In this document: piece by piece, positions 43,203 to 52,483 of the stretch | Layout: every line of letters starts with the position of its first letter | How positions within the stretch are numbered: the first letter of the stretch is position 1 | Made by a program: the position numbers and the translations under genes | The notes under the pieces: model-generated | What the model was told of the DNA's origin: nothing | What the model saw: the letters and a program-made list of their open reading frames with translations, nothing else | The model's database searches: none | Assembly (NCBI GenBank): GCA_036389335.1 | Contig: DASVQC010000012.1 | Location: 1-64,000, forward strand | DNA from: JAIVGV01 sp036389335 | GTDB lineage: Bacteria > Acidobacteriota > Blastocatellia > Pyrinomonadales > Pyrinomonadaceae | Length of the DNA: 64,000 nt | Direction: 5' to 3'

Positions 43203-45092
43203 CGGCTTTGTGACCGCCTCGTCTTCGACTTCGCCGCCCTGACTGACGGGGACGTCGGCGGCGGTGGCGTAGGTGACGCCGCGCTCTTCGGTGTCGGGGT
43301 CTGTTTGCGGGAGCGGCGGCAGCGCGGAGGTGATGCCGGTGGGCGGGGGGTTGAAGCCGGGGTAGTCGATGCGCGCGTGGTAGATGGCGACGAGCGACGA
43401 GGTGATCGAGTCGCGGATGGCGGTCAGCTCGCGCAGCGTCAGGTTGCACTCGTCGAGCTGGCCGTCGCTGACTATCGCCTCGAAGATTTTGTTGACGATG
43501 GCGCGGATGTTCTCGGGGTCGGGGCGGGCGAGCGAGCGCGCGGCGGCTTCGCACGAGTCGGCGAGCATCATCACGGCTGACTCTTTGAACTGCGGCTTCG
43601 GCCCCGGGTAGCGGAACTCGGCCTCCTCGACCTCGTCGCCGTGGATGCGCTGCGCCTGCGCCTTGCGCAGGAAGTAGTGGAGCGTGCGCGTGCCGTGGTG
43701 CTGCGGGATGAAGTCCACGATCTTCTGCGGCAGCCCCATCTCCTCGGCGAGCTTGATGCCGTAGGTGACGTGGCTGATGATGATGCGCGCGCTGTTGGTC
43801 GGGCGCAGTCGGTCGTGCGGGTTCTCGCCCGACTGGTTCTCGACGAACATCTGCGGCGCGGCGAGCTTGCCGATGTCGTGGTAGAGCGCGCCGATGCGCG
43901 CGAGCAGAGGGTTGGCGTTGATGACGCGGCAGGCGTCCTCGGTCAGTTGCCCGACCGCGTGCGAGTGCTGGTTCGTCCCCGGCGCGCGCAGGGCCAGTTG
44001 ACCCAGCACCGGCAGGTCCGCGTTCGACAGCTCCAGCAGCTTCACGTCCGTCAGGATGCCGAAGACCGACTCGTTGACGGGCAGGCCGCCCGCCGTGAAG
44101 ATCGTCGTCAGGATGCCGCCCGCCACGCCGCACCCCACGGCGAGCGCCAGCGCGCCGATGGTCAGGGGCTTCTGGGCCGCGAGCAGGATCGCGAGCGCGG
44201 CGAAGGCGTTGACGGCGGCGACGAACACCCCCGCGAGCGTCACCGACTGCCGCTCGCTGTAGCGGCCCGATCCGTAGATCGCCGCCGAGGAGGAGATCAT
44301 CGCGTAACAGGCGACGAGCACGGGGTTGTTCGGCGCGAGCAGCCCGGCGAAGAGGGCGGTGATGAGGCCGGCGGTGAGCGCGAGCTGCACGTCCATCAGG
44401 ATCGCGACGAGCAGCGTGGCGGACGCGAACGGGATCGCGAGCGACCAGATCAGCTCGTCGTTCCACGGGGCCGCGCGGAAGACGGCGAAGCTCTCCGCCA
44501 TCACCACGCCGAAGCGCATCAACAGCACCTCGACGAGCACGGCGAGGGAGACGAGCGTGAACGCGCGACCGCGCGAGAGCGCGAGCCCCGTCGAGGTCAG
44601 GCTGCGGTGCTCGATGAACTTCCACGCGCCCCAGTAGAGCGCGGCGACGAGGAAGAAGAGCCCGACGAAGTGCTGCGGCAGGCGCTCGCGGCGGCTGTAG
44701 CGGCGGATGGCGTCGATCTCCGCCATCATCTTCGGCGTCACGGGCTCGCCCGAGCGCGCCACCATCTGGTTGCGCCGGAGCTGAAGCATCACGGGGGTGG
44801 CCGACGGGTTCGCGGCGCGGGCGGCCTGCGTGGCCGCGGGGTCTTCGACCTGAATGTCCGAAGGCGCGACGACGCTCGACGCGACGATATCGCCCTCGTG
44901 GTAGTCGGCGGGCATCTGCGCGCGCGTGCGCGCGAGCAGCAGCGTCGTGATCGCGGTGAGCAGGACGAAGCCGACGGCGAACTGCGTCGCCGGGCGGAAC
45001 CACTTGAGCGCGCGCGCGAGCCGCGCCGCGGCGTCGTAGGTCGCGTAGCCGAAGCGCGAGTTGACTCTGAGTCTGCGTCTGCGTGCGTTCAT
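43200..45092 (-). CDS. pgpH: 7TM HD-domain phosphodiesterase, PgpH-like
   Basis: 630 aa. N-terminal membrane helix ~38-55, a short extracytoplasmic part (~58-140), about six further helices (~143-345) and a C-terminal HD domain with HSHAVGQLTEDA and HDIGKL (His405/Asp406). Homologues cut c-di-AMP to control potassium and wall stress. The extracytoplasmic part is about 80-90 residues, much smaller than the ~300 of the Listeria protein. It starts 21 bases after hflX and is probably in its operon. The stop lies in a repeat. Confidence 0.9.
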   Translation of the reverse strand: MNARRRRLRVNSRFGYATYDAAARLARALKWFRPATQFAVGFVLLTAITTLLLARTRAQMPADYHEGDIVASSVVAPSDIQVEDPAATQAARAANPSATPVMLQLRRNQMVARSGEPVTPKMMAEIDAIRRYSRRERLPQHFVGLFFLVAALYWGAWKFIEHRSLTSTGLALSRGRAFTLVSLAVLVEVLLMRFGVVMAESFAVFRAAPWNDELIWSLAIPFASATLLVAILMDVQLALTAGLITALFAGLLAPNNPVLVACYAMISSSAAIYGSGRYSERQSVTLAGVFVAAVNAFAALAILLAAQKPLTIGALALAVGCGVAGGILTTIFTAGGLPVNESVFGILTDVKLLELSNADLPVLGQLALRAPGTNQHSHAVGQLTEDACRVINANPLLARIGALYHDIGKLAAPQMFVENQSGENPHDRLRPTNSARIIISHVTYGIKLAEEMGLPQKIVDFIPQHHGTRTLHYFLRKAQAQRIHGDEVEEAEFRYPGPKPQFKESAVMMLADSCEAAARSLARPDPENIRAIVNKIFEAIVSDGQLDECNLTLRELTAIRDSITSSLVAIYHARIDYPGFNPPPTGITSALPPLPQTDPDTEERGVTYATAADVPVSQGGEVEDEAVTKP

Positions 45093-45113
45093 CTGCGGGT
45101 TGCGAGCGCGGCC

Positions 45114-46946
45114 TCAGCGCGTGTGCCGCGCGACGGGCTCGAAGTCTTCTTCGCCGATCCCCGCCCCGGCGTCGGCGTCCGGGCCCGCCGGCGCGCGCGC
45201 GGGCCCACCGGCGGTCGCCGCCGCGGGGTCGCCTTCGACCCCCCCTCCGCCGCCCGCGTGCGGGTCGGAGGTCAGATCGAGCGCGAGGATCGAGCCGACG
45301 GCTTCGAGCATGGGGCGCAGGCTGCGTGGGTCGAGCGCGGAGACGGTGACGCACTGGCGAGAGCCGGCGGCGCAGGTCTGCCGCAGGATCGAGTCCAGCT
45401 CGTCCGCGCCGACGAGATCGGTTTTGTTGAAGGCGACGAGGCGCGGGATGTCGTTGAGTTCGAGGTCGGTCAGAATCTTCTCGACCGATTCGAGCTGCTG
45501 CTCCCACCGCGGGTTCGAGGCGTCGAGCAGGTGTATGAGGACGGCGCTGTCGGAAATCTCTTCGAGCGTGGCGCGGAAGGCCGCGATTAGGTCGGGCGGC
45601 AGATCGCGTATGAAGCCGACCGTGTCGTTCAGGATCACCTCCTGCTCGTGCGGCAGGCGCAGGCGGCGCGAGGTCGGATCGAGCGTGGCGAACATGCGCT
45701 TCTCGGCGAGCACCGTGCTCGCCGTGAGCGTGTTCAGGAGGGTCGACTTGCCCGCGTTCGTGTAGCCGACGATGGAGATGACCGGGAGCCCGCGGCGCGT
45801 GCGCTCCTTGCGCCGGAGTTGGCGGCGCTGCCTGAGCGTGTCGATCTCTTTTTCGAGGCGCGTGATGCGGTCGCGCACGCGGCGGCGGTCGGTTTCGAGT
45901 TTCGTCTCGCCGGGGCCGCGCCCGCCGATGCCGCCCGCGAGCCGCGAGAACGCCGAGTCCTGACCGGCGATGAGGCGCGGCAGCATGTACTTCAACTGCG
46001 CCAGCTCGACCTGAATCTTGCCCTCGCGCGTCTCGGCGCGCTGCGCGAAGATGTCGAGGATGAGCTGCGCGCGGTCGATGACTTTGAGATCGGTCGCTTC
46101 GCTAATCGAGCGCACCTGCGCGGGCGAGAGTTCGCGGTCGAAGACGATGATGTCCACGCCCTGGCGCAGCGCGCGCACGAGCAGCTCGTCGAGCTTGCCG
46201 CGCCCCAAGACGGTGCGCGGATCGACGCCCGCGCGCCGCTGGATGATCTGGTCGAGGACGAAGATGTTGGCCGACGCGGCCAGCTCGCGCAGCTCCGCCA
46301 TCGACTCTTCGGCGTCGGCGACCGAGGCGGTCGTGACGCCGACGAGGATGGCGCGGTCGCGCACCTCCGCGCGCCGGACGGCGCGGCGGTTGCGCGCCAT
46401 CTCGTCTTCGAGCGAGTTGATGAGGTCGAGGAAGTCGACGTCGAGCTGCGAGGCGACTTCCACGTCGAGGAAGGCGAAGGCGTGTTCGTTCGCCTCGTCG
46501 CCCTCGATGTCGGCGGCGGTCGAGGGCAGGAGGTGTGCGGCGCGCACGACGCCCGGCAGGCCCGTGCGCGCGTCGACCTCGACCGCCGCCATCAGGTCGA
46601 GCCGGAGCAGCGCGAGGTCGTTCAGATCGTCCTGCGTCAGCTCCTCGCCGCGCAGGTGCGTGTGGACGCAGCGCAAGCCCCGGAAGCGGTCGGCGGCGAC
46701 TCTCTGGCGGCGGAAGTTGGGCAGCTCGATGCCCTTGGCGTTGCCGACCGTGACGTGCTCGACGTAGCCCTTGCGGTCGATGAGCACGCCGATCTGGCGT
46801 CCGGTCTCGTGCGAGAGTTCGGAGAGCTGGCGCGCGAATTCGGGCGTCACGATCCTCTGCGGCGAAATGCGCCGCGAGTAGAGCTTCTCGATGCGGCGCA
46901 GTTGGTTGGGCTTGAGTCCCTGCGTGTTGCCTTCTACGTTACTGAT
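45114..46946 (-). CDS. hflX: Ribosome-associated GTPase HflX (probable AUC start)
   Basis: 610 aa if it starts at ATC 46946. HflX N-terminal domain, coiled linker, then the GTPase with G1 GYTNAGKSTLL, DPTSRRLRLP and FNKTDLVG. It splits or rescues stalled ribosomes. A GTG at 46850 would give 578 aa, but the skipped residues (GNTQGLKPNQLRRIEKLYSR) match the conserved HflX N-terminus. In this frame no ATG, GTG or TTG lies between the stop at 46950-46952 and that GTG; the only start with a good ribosome site (AAGGAGG, eight bases before) is ATC. pgpH follows. Confidence 0.9.
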   Translation of the reverse strand: MSNVEGNTQGLKPNQLRRIEKLYSRRISPQRIVTPEFARQLSELSHETGRQIGVLIDRKGYVEHVTVGNAKGIELPNFRRQRVAADRFRGLRCVHTHLRGEELTQDDLNDLALLRLDLMAAVEVDARTGLPGVVRAAHLLPSTAADIEGDEANEHAFAFLDVEVASQLDVDFLDLINSLEDEMARNRRAVRRAEVRDRAILVGVTTASVADAEESMAELRELAASANIFVLDQIIQRRAGVDPRTVLGRGKLDELLVRALRQGVDIIVFDRELSPAQVRSISEATDLKVIDRAQLILDIFAQRAETREGKIQVELAQLKYMLPRLIAGQDSAFSRLAGGIGGRGPGETKLETDRRRVRDRITRLEKEIDTLRQRRQLRRKERTRRGLPVISIVGYTNAGKSTLLNTLTASTVLAEKRMFATLDPTSRRLRLPHEQEVILNDTVGFIRDLPPDLIAAFRATLEEISDSAVLIHLLDASNPRWEQQLESVEKILTDLELNDIPRLVAFNKTDLVGADELDSILRQTCAAGSRQCVTVSALDPRSLRPMLEAVGSILALDLTSDPHAGGGGGVEGDPAAATAGGPARAPAGPDADAGAGIGEEDFEPVARHTR

Positions 46947-47227
46947 ACCTCAGACCTCCTTGGACGCCGCGCGCGGCGCGCGCGACCCGCCGCGCCGGAA
47001 GAGAGCGCGGGGCGACCGCGTCGCGGCGTCGCGTTTCATCTGGCTCGTCGGGCTAGAGTTTGAGCGGAGCGAGCGGCTGGGGGCGGACGCTGTGAGAGTT
47101 GCGGCGTTGATGTTGCCTTGCGAGAACACTTCTGCTTCGACGCGCGGGCGAAACTTAAACGGCGGCGTCTTCTCGCGCCGCCCCCTCGCCCCTCGAACTC
47201 GTCAGACCTGCTGATCTTTCGCGGCGG

Positions 47228-47254
47228 ATTATAACACACGCCGCGCTTCGTCAA
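47228..47254 (-). promoter_or_regulatory. Promoter for hflX
   Basis: On the minus strand TTGACG (47249-47254) and TATAAT (47228-47233), 15-base spacer, slightly short. It would give hflX a leader of about 275 bases. Confidence 0.55.
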
Positions 47255-47312
47255 GCACCGCGTCGCCGCGCCGGTGGCGGATCAGTCCGGGCTTACGTTT
47301 GGCGTGGTGAGT

Positions 47313-47413
47313 ATTCGCCGCCGAGGCGCGGGGATCGCGCAGAGGGGGCGCAGGGTGAAACGTCTCAACTCTCTGCGTTAACCCCGCGCGATCCCCGCGC
47401 CTCGGCGGCGAAT
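47313..47413. repeat. Perfect 28-bp inverted repeat
   Basis: 47313-47340 and 47386-47413 are exact reverse complements with a 45-base loop. GC-rich; inside the loop CTCTGCG-like units appear. It lies between the hflX and IPT/NHL gene promoters. Confidence 0.85.
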
Positions 47414-47567
47414 GCTTTGTGATCGCGCCCGGCCCGAACTGACTCGCCGCCGCGCCGCCGGGGCGCGTGCGGTTGTCTGTGTCGGGCGGTTGGTCTAATC
47501 TTCTGAACGTCAAGTGAGAGAAGAAGACTTGTTTTAGGCCCGGCTGATCGCCGGGCGGGGGAGAGGC

Positions 47568-48593
47568 ATGAGCGCGGCGGGACAGATCAAACGAATCAAC
47601 CCGGCGGCGGCGATCCCGGGAGGCGAACTGCTCGTCGAGTGTGAGGGCTTCGACACGAGCCGTTCCGGGATGTACCACGTCCTCATCGGAGAGGAGCGCG
47701 CGCGCCTCGTCGGCGCTTCGCCGAGGCGCGTGCTGGCCGTCGTGCCGGAGTCGGCGGCGGGGCGGGCCGTCGAAGTGCGGCTCGAAAGCATGGGCGTCTA
47801 CAGCCCGCCCGCGCGCGTGCTCGTCGGCAAACTCGTCGCCGAAGACCTGCACATGGTGGCGAGCCCGGCCTTCGATCCGGAGGACGGCTCGCTCTACGTG
47901 ACGCGCTCCGGCTCGCGCGGCCACCGCGAGCCGGTCTCGCTCTTCCGCGTCGGGGCGTCGGGCGAGTTGCAGGACGTGACGGGCGAGATCGTCAACCCGA
48001 CGGGGCTCGCCTTCGACGCTGGCGGGCAGCTCTTCGTCACGAGCCGCAACGACGGCACGGTCTACCGCGTGACGAAGCTCGACGAGGCCGTGCCTTTCGC
48101 GCGCAACCTCGGCGTCGCCACCGGGCTCGCCTTCGACCGCCGCGGGCGGATGTACGTCGGCGACCGCGGGGGCCGCATCCTGCGCGTCAACGGCATCGGC
48201 GAAGCGAGCGAGTGGGCGACGCTCGAACAGTCGGTCGCGGCCTACCACATCGCGTTCGGCGCGGACGGCGCACTCTACGTCGCCGCGCCCACCGTGTCGA
48301 GCCACGAGGCGATCACGCGCATCGACGAGGACGGGCACAAGGAGGTTTTCTTCCGCGGCCTCGGGAGGCCCGGCGGGCTCGCCTTCGACGCGGAAGGGAA
48401 CCTCTACGTCGCCGCCTCATACAGGGGCCGCCGCGGCATCGTCCGCATCACGCGCGGCGGCGAGAGCGCGGAACTCGTCGTCGCGGGCTTCAACGTGATC
48501 GGCCTCGCCTTCAGCCGCGACGGCGCGCTCGCCGTCGCCACCAACGAGGCGGTCTACTCGCTCCCGCTCGGCATCCGCGGTACGTTAGGGTGA
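47568..48593 (+). CDS. IPT/TIG domain plus NHL/SMP-30-like propeller
   Basis: 341 aa. No signal peptide. Residues ~8-80 are an IPT/TIG-like beta sandwich (NPAAAIPGGELLVECEGF); ~90-335 a six-bladed propeller of NHL or gluconolactonase type with repeated blades (PTGLAFDAGGQLFVTSR, ATGLAFDRRGRMYVGDR, PGGLAFDAEGNLYVAAS). A carbohydrate or ligand-binding role is likely. The metal site of SMP-30 enzymes is not clear. GGGAGAGG before the ATG. Confidence 0.8.
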   Translation: MSAAGQIKRINPAAAIPGGELLVECEGFDTSRSGMYHVLIGEERARLVGASPRRVLAVVPESAAGRAVEVRLESMGVYSPPARVLVGKLVAEDLHMVASPAFDPEDGSLYVTRSGSRGHREPVSLFRVGASGELQDVTGEIVNPTGLAFDAGGQLFVTSRNDGTVYRVTKLDEAVPFARNLGVATGLAFDRRGRMYVGDRGGRILRVNGIGEASEWATLEQSVAAYHIAFGADGALYVAAPTVSSHEAITRIDEDGHKEVFFRGLGRPGGLAFDAEGNLYVAASYRGRRGIVRITRGGESAELVVAGFNVIGLAFSRDGALAVATNEAVYSLPLGIRGTLG

Positions 48594-48600
48594 GGGGTGC

Positions 48601-48745
48601 GGTTAGCTGTCAGCCAGAACAAAGCGGTTAGCGGTTAGCTGTCAGCCAGAATAAAGCGACGCCAACCGTTGACGGCTAGCACTCGACGCCGACGGCCAGC
48701 AGTTCAGTCAGTAGCTAACAGCTAACAGCTAACAGCTAACAGCTA
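48601..48745. repeat. GTTAGCN heptamer inverted-repeat element before S2P gene
   Basis: Left arm 48601-48651 (GTTAGCT, GTCAGCC units), right arm 48715-48745 (AACAGCT units), with further degenerate units between. Confidence 0.82.
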
Positions 48746-48824
48746 TTTTTGACTCGCCTCCGGGCGCGTGCTAGTGTGGCGGGTCGAAGCGCGCGGGGTC
48801 GGCGAGAGACGGTTGTGAGTCGGC

Positions 48825-49514
48825 ATGAATGCTCCTAACATCGGCGAATTCGTCCTCTTCATGGTCGCGCTCATCTTCTCGCTCTCGCTGCACGAGATGA
48901 TGCACGCGTGGATGTCCGACCGCTTCGGAGACGATCTGGCGCGCCATCAGGGGCGCATCTCGCTCAACCCCGTCACCCACGTCGACCCCATCGGGACGCT
49001 GCTGTTCCCGGCGCTCGCGTTCTTCACGGGCGGCGGCTTCCTCGGCTGGGCGCGACCGACGCCGGTCAACCCGCTCGCGTGGCGCAACAAGCGCGTGGCG
49101 AACTTCTGGGTCTCCATCGCGGGCGTGCTCGGCAACCTCTCGATCGCGCTGGTCGTCGGCGTCACGATCCGCGTCCTCTACGAGACCCGCGTCATCACGC
49201 TCGGCGAGACTTCGTGGCTCGCGGCGGTGAACCCGCAATCGACGCTGACGGACGGCTTGGCGGCGCTGCTCAGCGTGTTCTTCATGATGAACGTGGGGCT
49301 CGCGGTCTTTAACCTGCTGCCGATCCCGCCGCTCGATGGGAGTAAGATTCTGGCGAGCATCCTGCCGGAGAGTTTCGAGCCGGCGCTGAACTCGCTCGAC
49401 CGGGTCGGCTTCATGCTGCTCTTCGTCGCGGCCTTCACGGGCGTCTTCGGCGCGATCTTCCGCGTCATCATCCCCGCGGCGTGGAGAATCGTCTTCCTCG
49501 GAGCGTTGGGCTGA
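48825..49514 (+). CDS. Site-2-type M50 metalloprotease
   Basis: 229 aa, five to six helices. The zinc motif HEMMH (23-27) is in the first helix and NLLPIPPLDG with the third ligand Asp is in a later one. It cuts proteins within the membrane. There is no PDZ domain, so it is closer to the small S2P group than to RseP. It opens the conserved order S2P-trpS-scpA-scpB-rluB. Confidence 0.9.
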   Translation: MNAPNIGEFVLFMVALIFSLSLHEMMHAWMSDRFGDDLARHQGRISLNPVTHVDPIGTLLFPALAFFTGGGFLGWARPTPVNPLAWRNKRVANFWVSIAGVLGNLSIALVVGVTIRVLYETRVITLGETSWLAAVNPQSTLTDGLAALLSVFFMMNVGLAVFNLLPIPPLDGSKILASILPESFEPALNSLDRVGFMLLFVAAFTGVFGAIFRVIIPAAWRIVFLGALG

Positions 49515-49515
49515 C

Positions 49516-50505
49516 ATGAAAAGGATTTTCAGCGGCGCGCAGCCGACCGGCAACTTCCACCTCGGCAACTACCTCGGCGCGCTGCGCAACTGGGTCGAGT
49601 TGCAGCACGAGTACGAGAGCCTCTTCTGCATCGTCAACCTGCACGCCATCACCCTGCCGCAGGACCCGAAGTCGCTGGCCGCGAAGACGCGCGATCTGGC
49701 GCGCGTCTACCTCGCCGCCGGCATCGACCCGAAGGTCTCGCTCGTCTTCGTCCAGTCGGACGTGCCCGAGCACGCCGAGCTGGCGTGGGTACTCAACTGC
49801 GTGGCGCGCGTCGCCGAGCTTGAGCGCATGACGCAGTTCAAGGAGAAGGCGGCGAAGCAGCGCGAGGGCGTCGGCGCTGGAGTACTCAACTACCCGGTGC
49901 TGATGGCGGCGGACATCCTCCTCTATCAAACCGATCTCGTCCCCGTCGGCCACGACCAGAAGCAGCACCTCGAACTGACGCGCGACATCGCCGGGCGTTT
50001 CAACCGCGACTACGGCGAGACGTTCCGCGTGCCCGAGCCCTTCATCCCGAAGGTCGGCGCGAAGATTCAGTCGCTCGCGGAACCTTTGAAGAAGATGTCG
50101 AAGTCGGACGAGAACGCCGCCGGGAGCATCTTCCTGCTCGACGACGCCGACGCCGTGCGCCGCAAGTTCAAGCGCGCCGTCACCGACTCCGGCACGGAGA
50201 TTCGCTTCGACGAGCGGCGACCGGCCATCACGAACCTGCTGACCATCTACCAACTCCTGACGGGCAAGCAGCCCGCGGAGGTCGAGGCCAACTTCGAGGG
50301 GAAGGGCTACGCGCAGTTGAAGTCGGAGCTGGCGGAGGCGACCGTCGAGTTCTTGCGACCGCTTCAGGAGCGGGCGCGCGGCTACTCGGACGAGGAGCTG
50401 GATCGCACGCTCGGCGAAGGGCGCGAGCGCGCGCAACAGATCGCGCGCCGCACGCTCGACGACGTGAAGTCGCGGCTCGGGCTCGTCGGGGCGCGCGGCG
50501 CCTGA
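49516..50505 (+). CDS. trpS: Tryptophan-tRNA ligase
   Basis: 329 aa, normal length. HIGH-type NFHLGNY (13-19) and KMSKS (193-197). It charges tRNA-Trp. The ATG comes two bases after the TGA of the preceding gene, so translation is probably coupled. Confidence 0.97.
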   Translation: MKRIFSGAQPTGNFHLGNYLGALRNWVELQHEYESLFCIVNLHAITLPQDPKSLAAKTRDLARVYLAAGIDPKVSLVFVQSDVPEHAELAWVLNCVARVAELERMTQFKEKAAKQREGVGAGVLNYPVLMAADILLYQTDLVPVGHDQKQHLELTRDIAGRFNRDYGETFRVPEPFIPKVGAKIQSLAEPLKKMSKSDENAAGSIFLLDDADAVRRKFKRAVTDSGTEIRFDERRPAITNLLTIYQLLTGKQPAEVEANFEGKGYAQLKSELAEATVEFLRPLQERARGYSDEELDRTLGEGRERAQQIARRTLDDVKSRLGLVGARGA

Positions 50506-50527
50506 GCCGTAGTTAAAATTTTTGTCT

Positions 50528-51442
50528 ATGGAAGAAGCGGAAGAAATGTTGGGTGGCGAAGGCGCGCACGGAGAAGGGGGCGCGCGCGCGGACGCGGCCT
50601 CCGCGCCGGGCGCGGGCGTCGCCGCGGCCCAGTCGGAAGGCGCTTCGGCGTCGGCGTCGGGTGAAGAGCCCGAGGCCGCGATGCTGAACGTGGCGGGCGC
50701 GCGCCCCGAGATCACGACCGAGCGCGGCGAGGGGGGCGACGAGCTGAAGCTCCGCCTCGGCGAGTTCGCCGGCCCGCTCGACCTGTTGCTCTACCTCATC
50801 CGGCAGGAGCAGGTGGACATCTACGACATCCCCGTCGCGCGCATCACGGACGAGTACCTGCGCTACATACAGGTGATGAAGCAGATGGACATCGCCGTGG
50901 TGAGCGAGTTTCTGGTGATGGCCGCGCAGCTCATCGAGATCAAGTCGAAGATGCTCCTGCCGCCCGATCCGCTCGCCGCCGCGGGCGCGGAGGATCAGGA
51001 AGACCCGCGCAAGGAGCTGATCGACCGGCTGCTCGAACACCAGAAGTTCAAGGCGGCGGCGCAGATGCTCTGGTCGCGCGCGACGGTCGAGCAGGGGGTC
51101 TTCACGCGCGCGCCCATCGAGACCGACAAGTCGAACCCGGAGGTGGCCGTCGGCGTCTTCGATCTGCTGCGGGTCTTTCAGGAGATTCTCGCGCGCAAGA
51201 AGCAGGAAGTGCTCTTGGAGATCGAGCGCGACGAGGTGACGATGGCGCAGATGTTGGAGAGGCTGCGCAACATGATCCTCTCGGCGGGCGAGCTGAACCT
51301 CCGTCAATTCTTCGAGCGCGCCGAGTCGCGCCGCGAATTAGTCCTCGCCTTCCTCTCGGTGCTGGAGCTCGTCCGCACGACCGAGGTCAGGCTCACGCAG
51401 GAGAAGACCTTCGGCGACATCTTTATGCGCGTCGCGAGCTGA
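50528..51442 (+). CDS. scpA: Segregation and condensation protein A
   Basis: 304 aa from the ATG at 50528. The kleisin N-terminal signature GPLDLLLYLIRQEQVDIYDI and the helices after it are clear; the C-terminal winged helix is at ~250-304. With ScpB it bridges SMC heads. The first ~70 residues are an acidic/Ala-rich extension. The TTG at 50522 is less likely. Confidence 0.93.
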   Translation: MEEAEEMLGGEGAHGEGGARADAASAPGAGVAAAQSEGASASASGEEPEAAMLNVAGARPEITTERGEGGDELKLRLGEFAGPLDLLLYLIRQEQVDIYDIPVARITDEYLRYIQVMKQMDIAVVSEFLVMAAQLIEIKSKMLLPPDPLAAAGAEDQEDPRKELIDRLLEHQKFKAAAQMLWSRATVEQGVFTRAPIETDKSNPEVAVGVFDLLRVFQEILARKKQEVLLEIERDEVTMAQMLERLRNMILSAGELNLRQFFERAESRRELVLAFLSVLELVRTTEVRLTQEKTFGDIFMRVAS

Positions 51443-51456
51443 CGCAGACGAAAGCC

Positions 51457-52353
51457 ATGAGCAGAAAACGCAGAGAACCGAAAGACATCGCCGCCGCCGC
51501 GCGGGCCGAGGCGGCGCAGCCCGACGGGGAGCTTGATCTGACAGCCGAGCCGTGGGCCACCCCCGACGCGACCACGCTTTCCGATCGGTCGGGGGTCTTC
51601 GCGCCCCCGCGCGACGAGGCCGACGACGCGGGCGAAGAGGCCGACGCGGCGGGCGAAGACGGCGAAGCGCCCGAGGACGTGGACGACGAGATCGTGCTCC
51701 ACGACGCCGACGCCGAAGACCTCGCCGAGCGCATGCAGGCGCTCGAACGCGAGCGGCGCGAGCGCGCGGGCGACGCCGCGGGCGACGACGACGGGATCGC
51801 GCCGGGCGGCCAGCCGCGCAGCATGGCCGAGCTGATGGGCATCATCGAGGCGCTCGTCTTCGTCTCGGAAGAGCCGATCTCGGCGAAGACGCTCGCGGAA
51901 GTTCTGCGCGAGGAGCGTGGGTGGGTGGAGGTGGCGGTGCAGGAGTTGGCGAAGGAGTTCAACGAGCGCAACGCCGGGCTGATGCTGCGCGAGGTGGCGG
52001 GCGGGTGGCAGTTCGCCACGCGCGCCGAGCACCACGAGCACGTCCGCGCCTTCCTCAAGTCGCGCCCGTCGGCCAAGCTCTCGCTCGCCGCGCTCGAAAC
52101 GCTCGCCGTCATCGCCTACAAGCAGCCGATCACGATCCCCGAAATCCTTGAGATACGCGGCGTGCAGTCGTCTTCGGCGATCAAGACGCTTCTGGACAAG
52201 CGGCTCATCGTCGCGAAGGGGCGCAAGGAGGTCGTCGGGCGACCGATGATGTACGGCACGTCGAAAGACTTCATGTTGCAGTTCGGCCTGAAAGACCTCT
52301 CCGAGCTGCCGAACTTCGAAGACTTCGAGGACTTGACCGGCGGCGCAGGGTGA
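51457..52353 (+). CDS. scpB: Segregation and condensation protein B
   Basis: 298 aa. A long acidic, disordered N-terminus (~1-120) precedes two winged-helix domains (ELMGIIEALVFVSEEPISAK; ETLAVIAYKQPITIPEI, IRGVQSSSAIKTLLDKRLI). It pairs with ScpA in the SMC complex. The start is 14 bases after scpA. Confidence 0.94.
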   Translation: MSRKRREPKDIAAAARAEAAQPDGELDLTAEPWATPDATTLSDRSGVFAPPRDEADDAGEEADAAGEDGEAPEDVDDEIVLHDADAEDLAERMQALERERRERAGDAAGDDDGIAPGGQPRSMAELMGIIEALVFVSEEPISAKTLAEVLREERGWVEVAVQELAKEFNERNAGLMLREVAGGWQFATRAEHHEHVRAFLKSRPSAKLSLAALETLAVIAYKQPITIPEILEIRGVQSSSAIKTLLDKRLIVAKGRKEVVGRPMMYGTSKDFMLQFGLKDLSELPNFEDFEDLTGGAG

Positions 52354-52360
52354 GGAAGCG

Positions 52361-52471
52361 GTTAGCTGATAGCTGTTAGCTAATAGCTGTTAGCTCTTAG
52401 CTAATCGCCGTTAGCACGAGTGGTCAGACGTTTTCGGTTTGGCTAACAGCTAACAGCTATCAGCTAACGGC
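52361..52471. repeat. GTTAGCN heptamer inverted-repeat element after scpB
   Basis: Left arm 52361-52415 (GTTAGCT, GATAGCT, CTTAGCT units), right arm 52441-52471 (AACAGCT, ATCAGCT, AACGGCT). It ends 12 bases before the next start. Confidence 0.88.
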
Positions 52472-52483
52472 TCGGTACTCATT

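Larger units (their letters stand above)
46947..47567. other. Long divergent intergenic region upstream of hflX
   Basis: About 620 bases. It holds the hflX ribosome site, a minus-strand promoter (47228-47254) and a perfect 28-bp inverted repeat (47313-47413). I see no gene. Confidence 0.55.

Noticed and set aside
43641..45590. A 649-aa open frame antisense to pgpH and hflX
   Set aside because: It spans two well-supported genes and their gap, and lacks recognisable domains.
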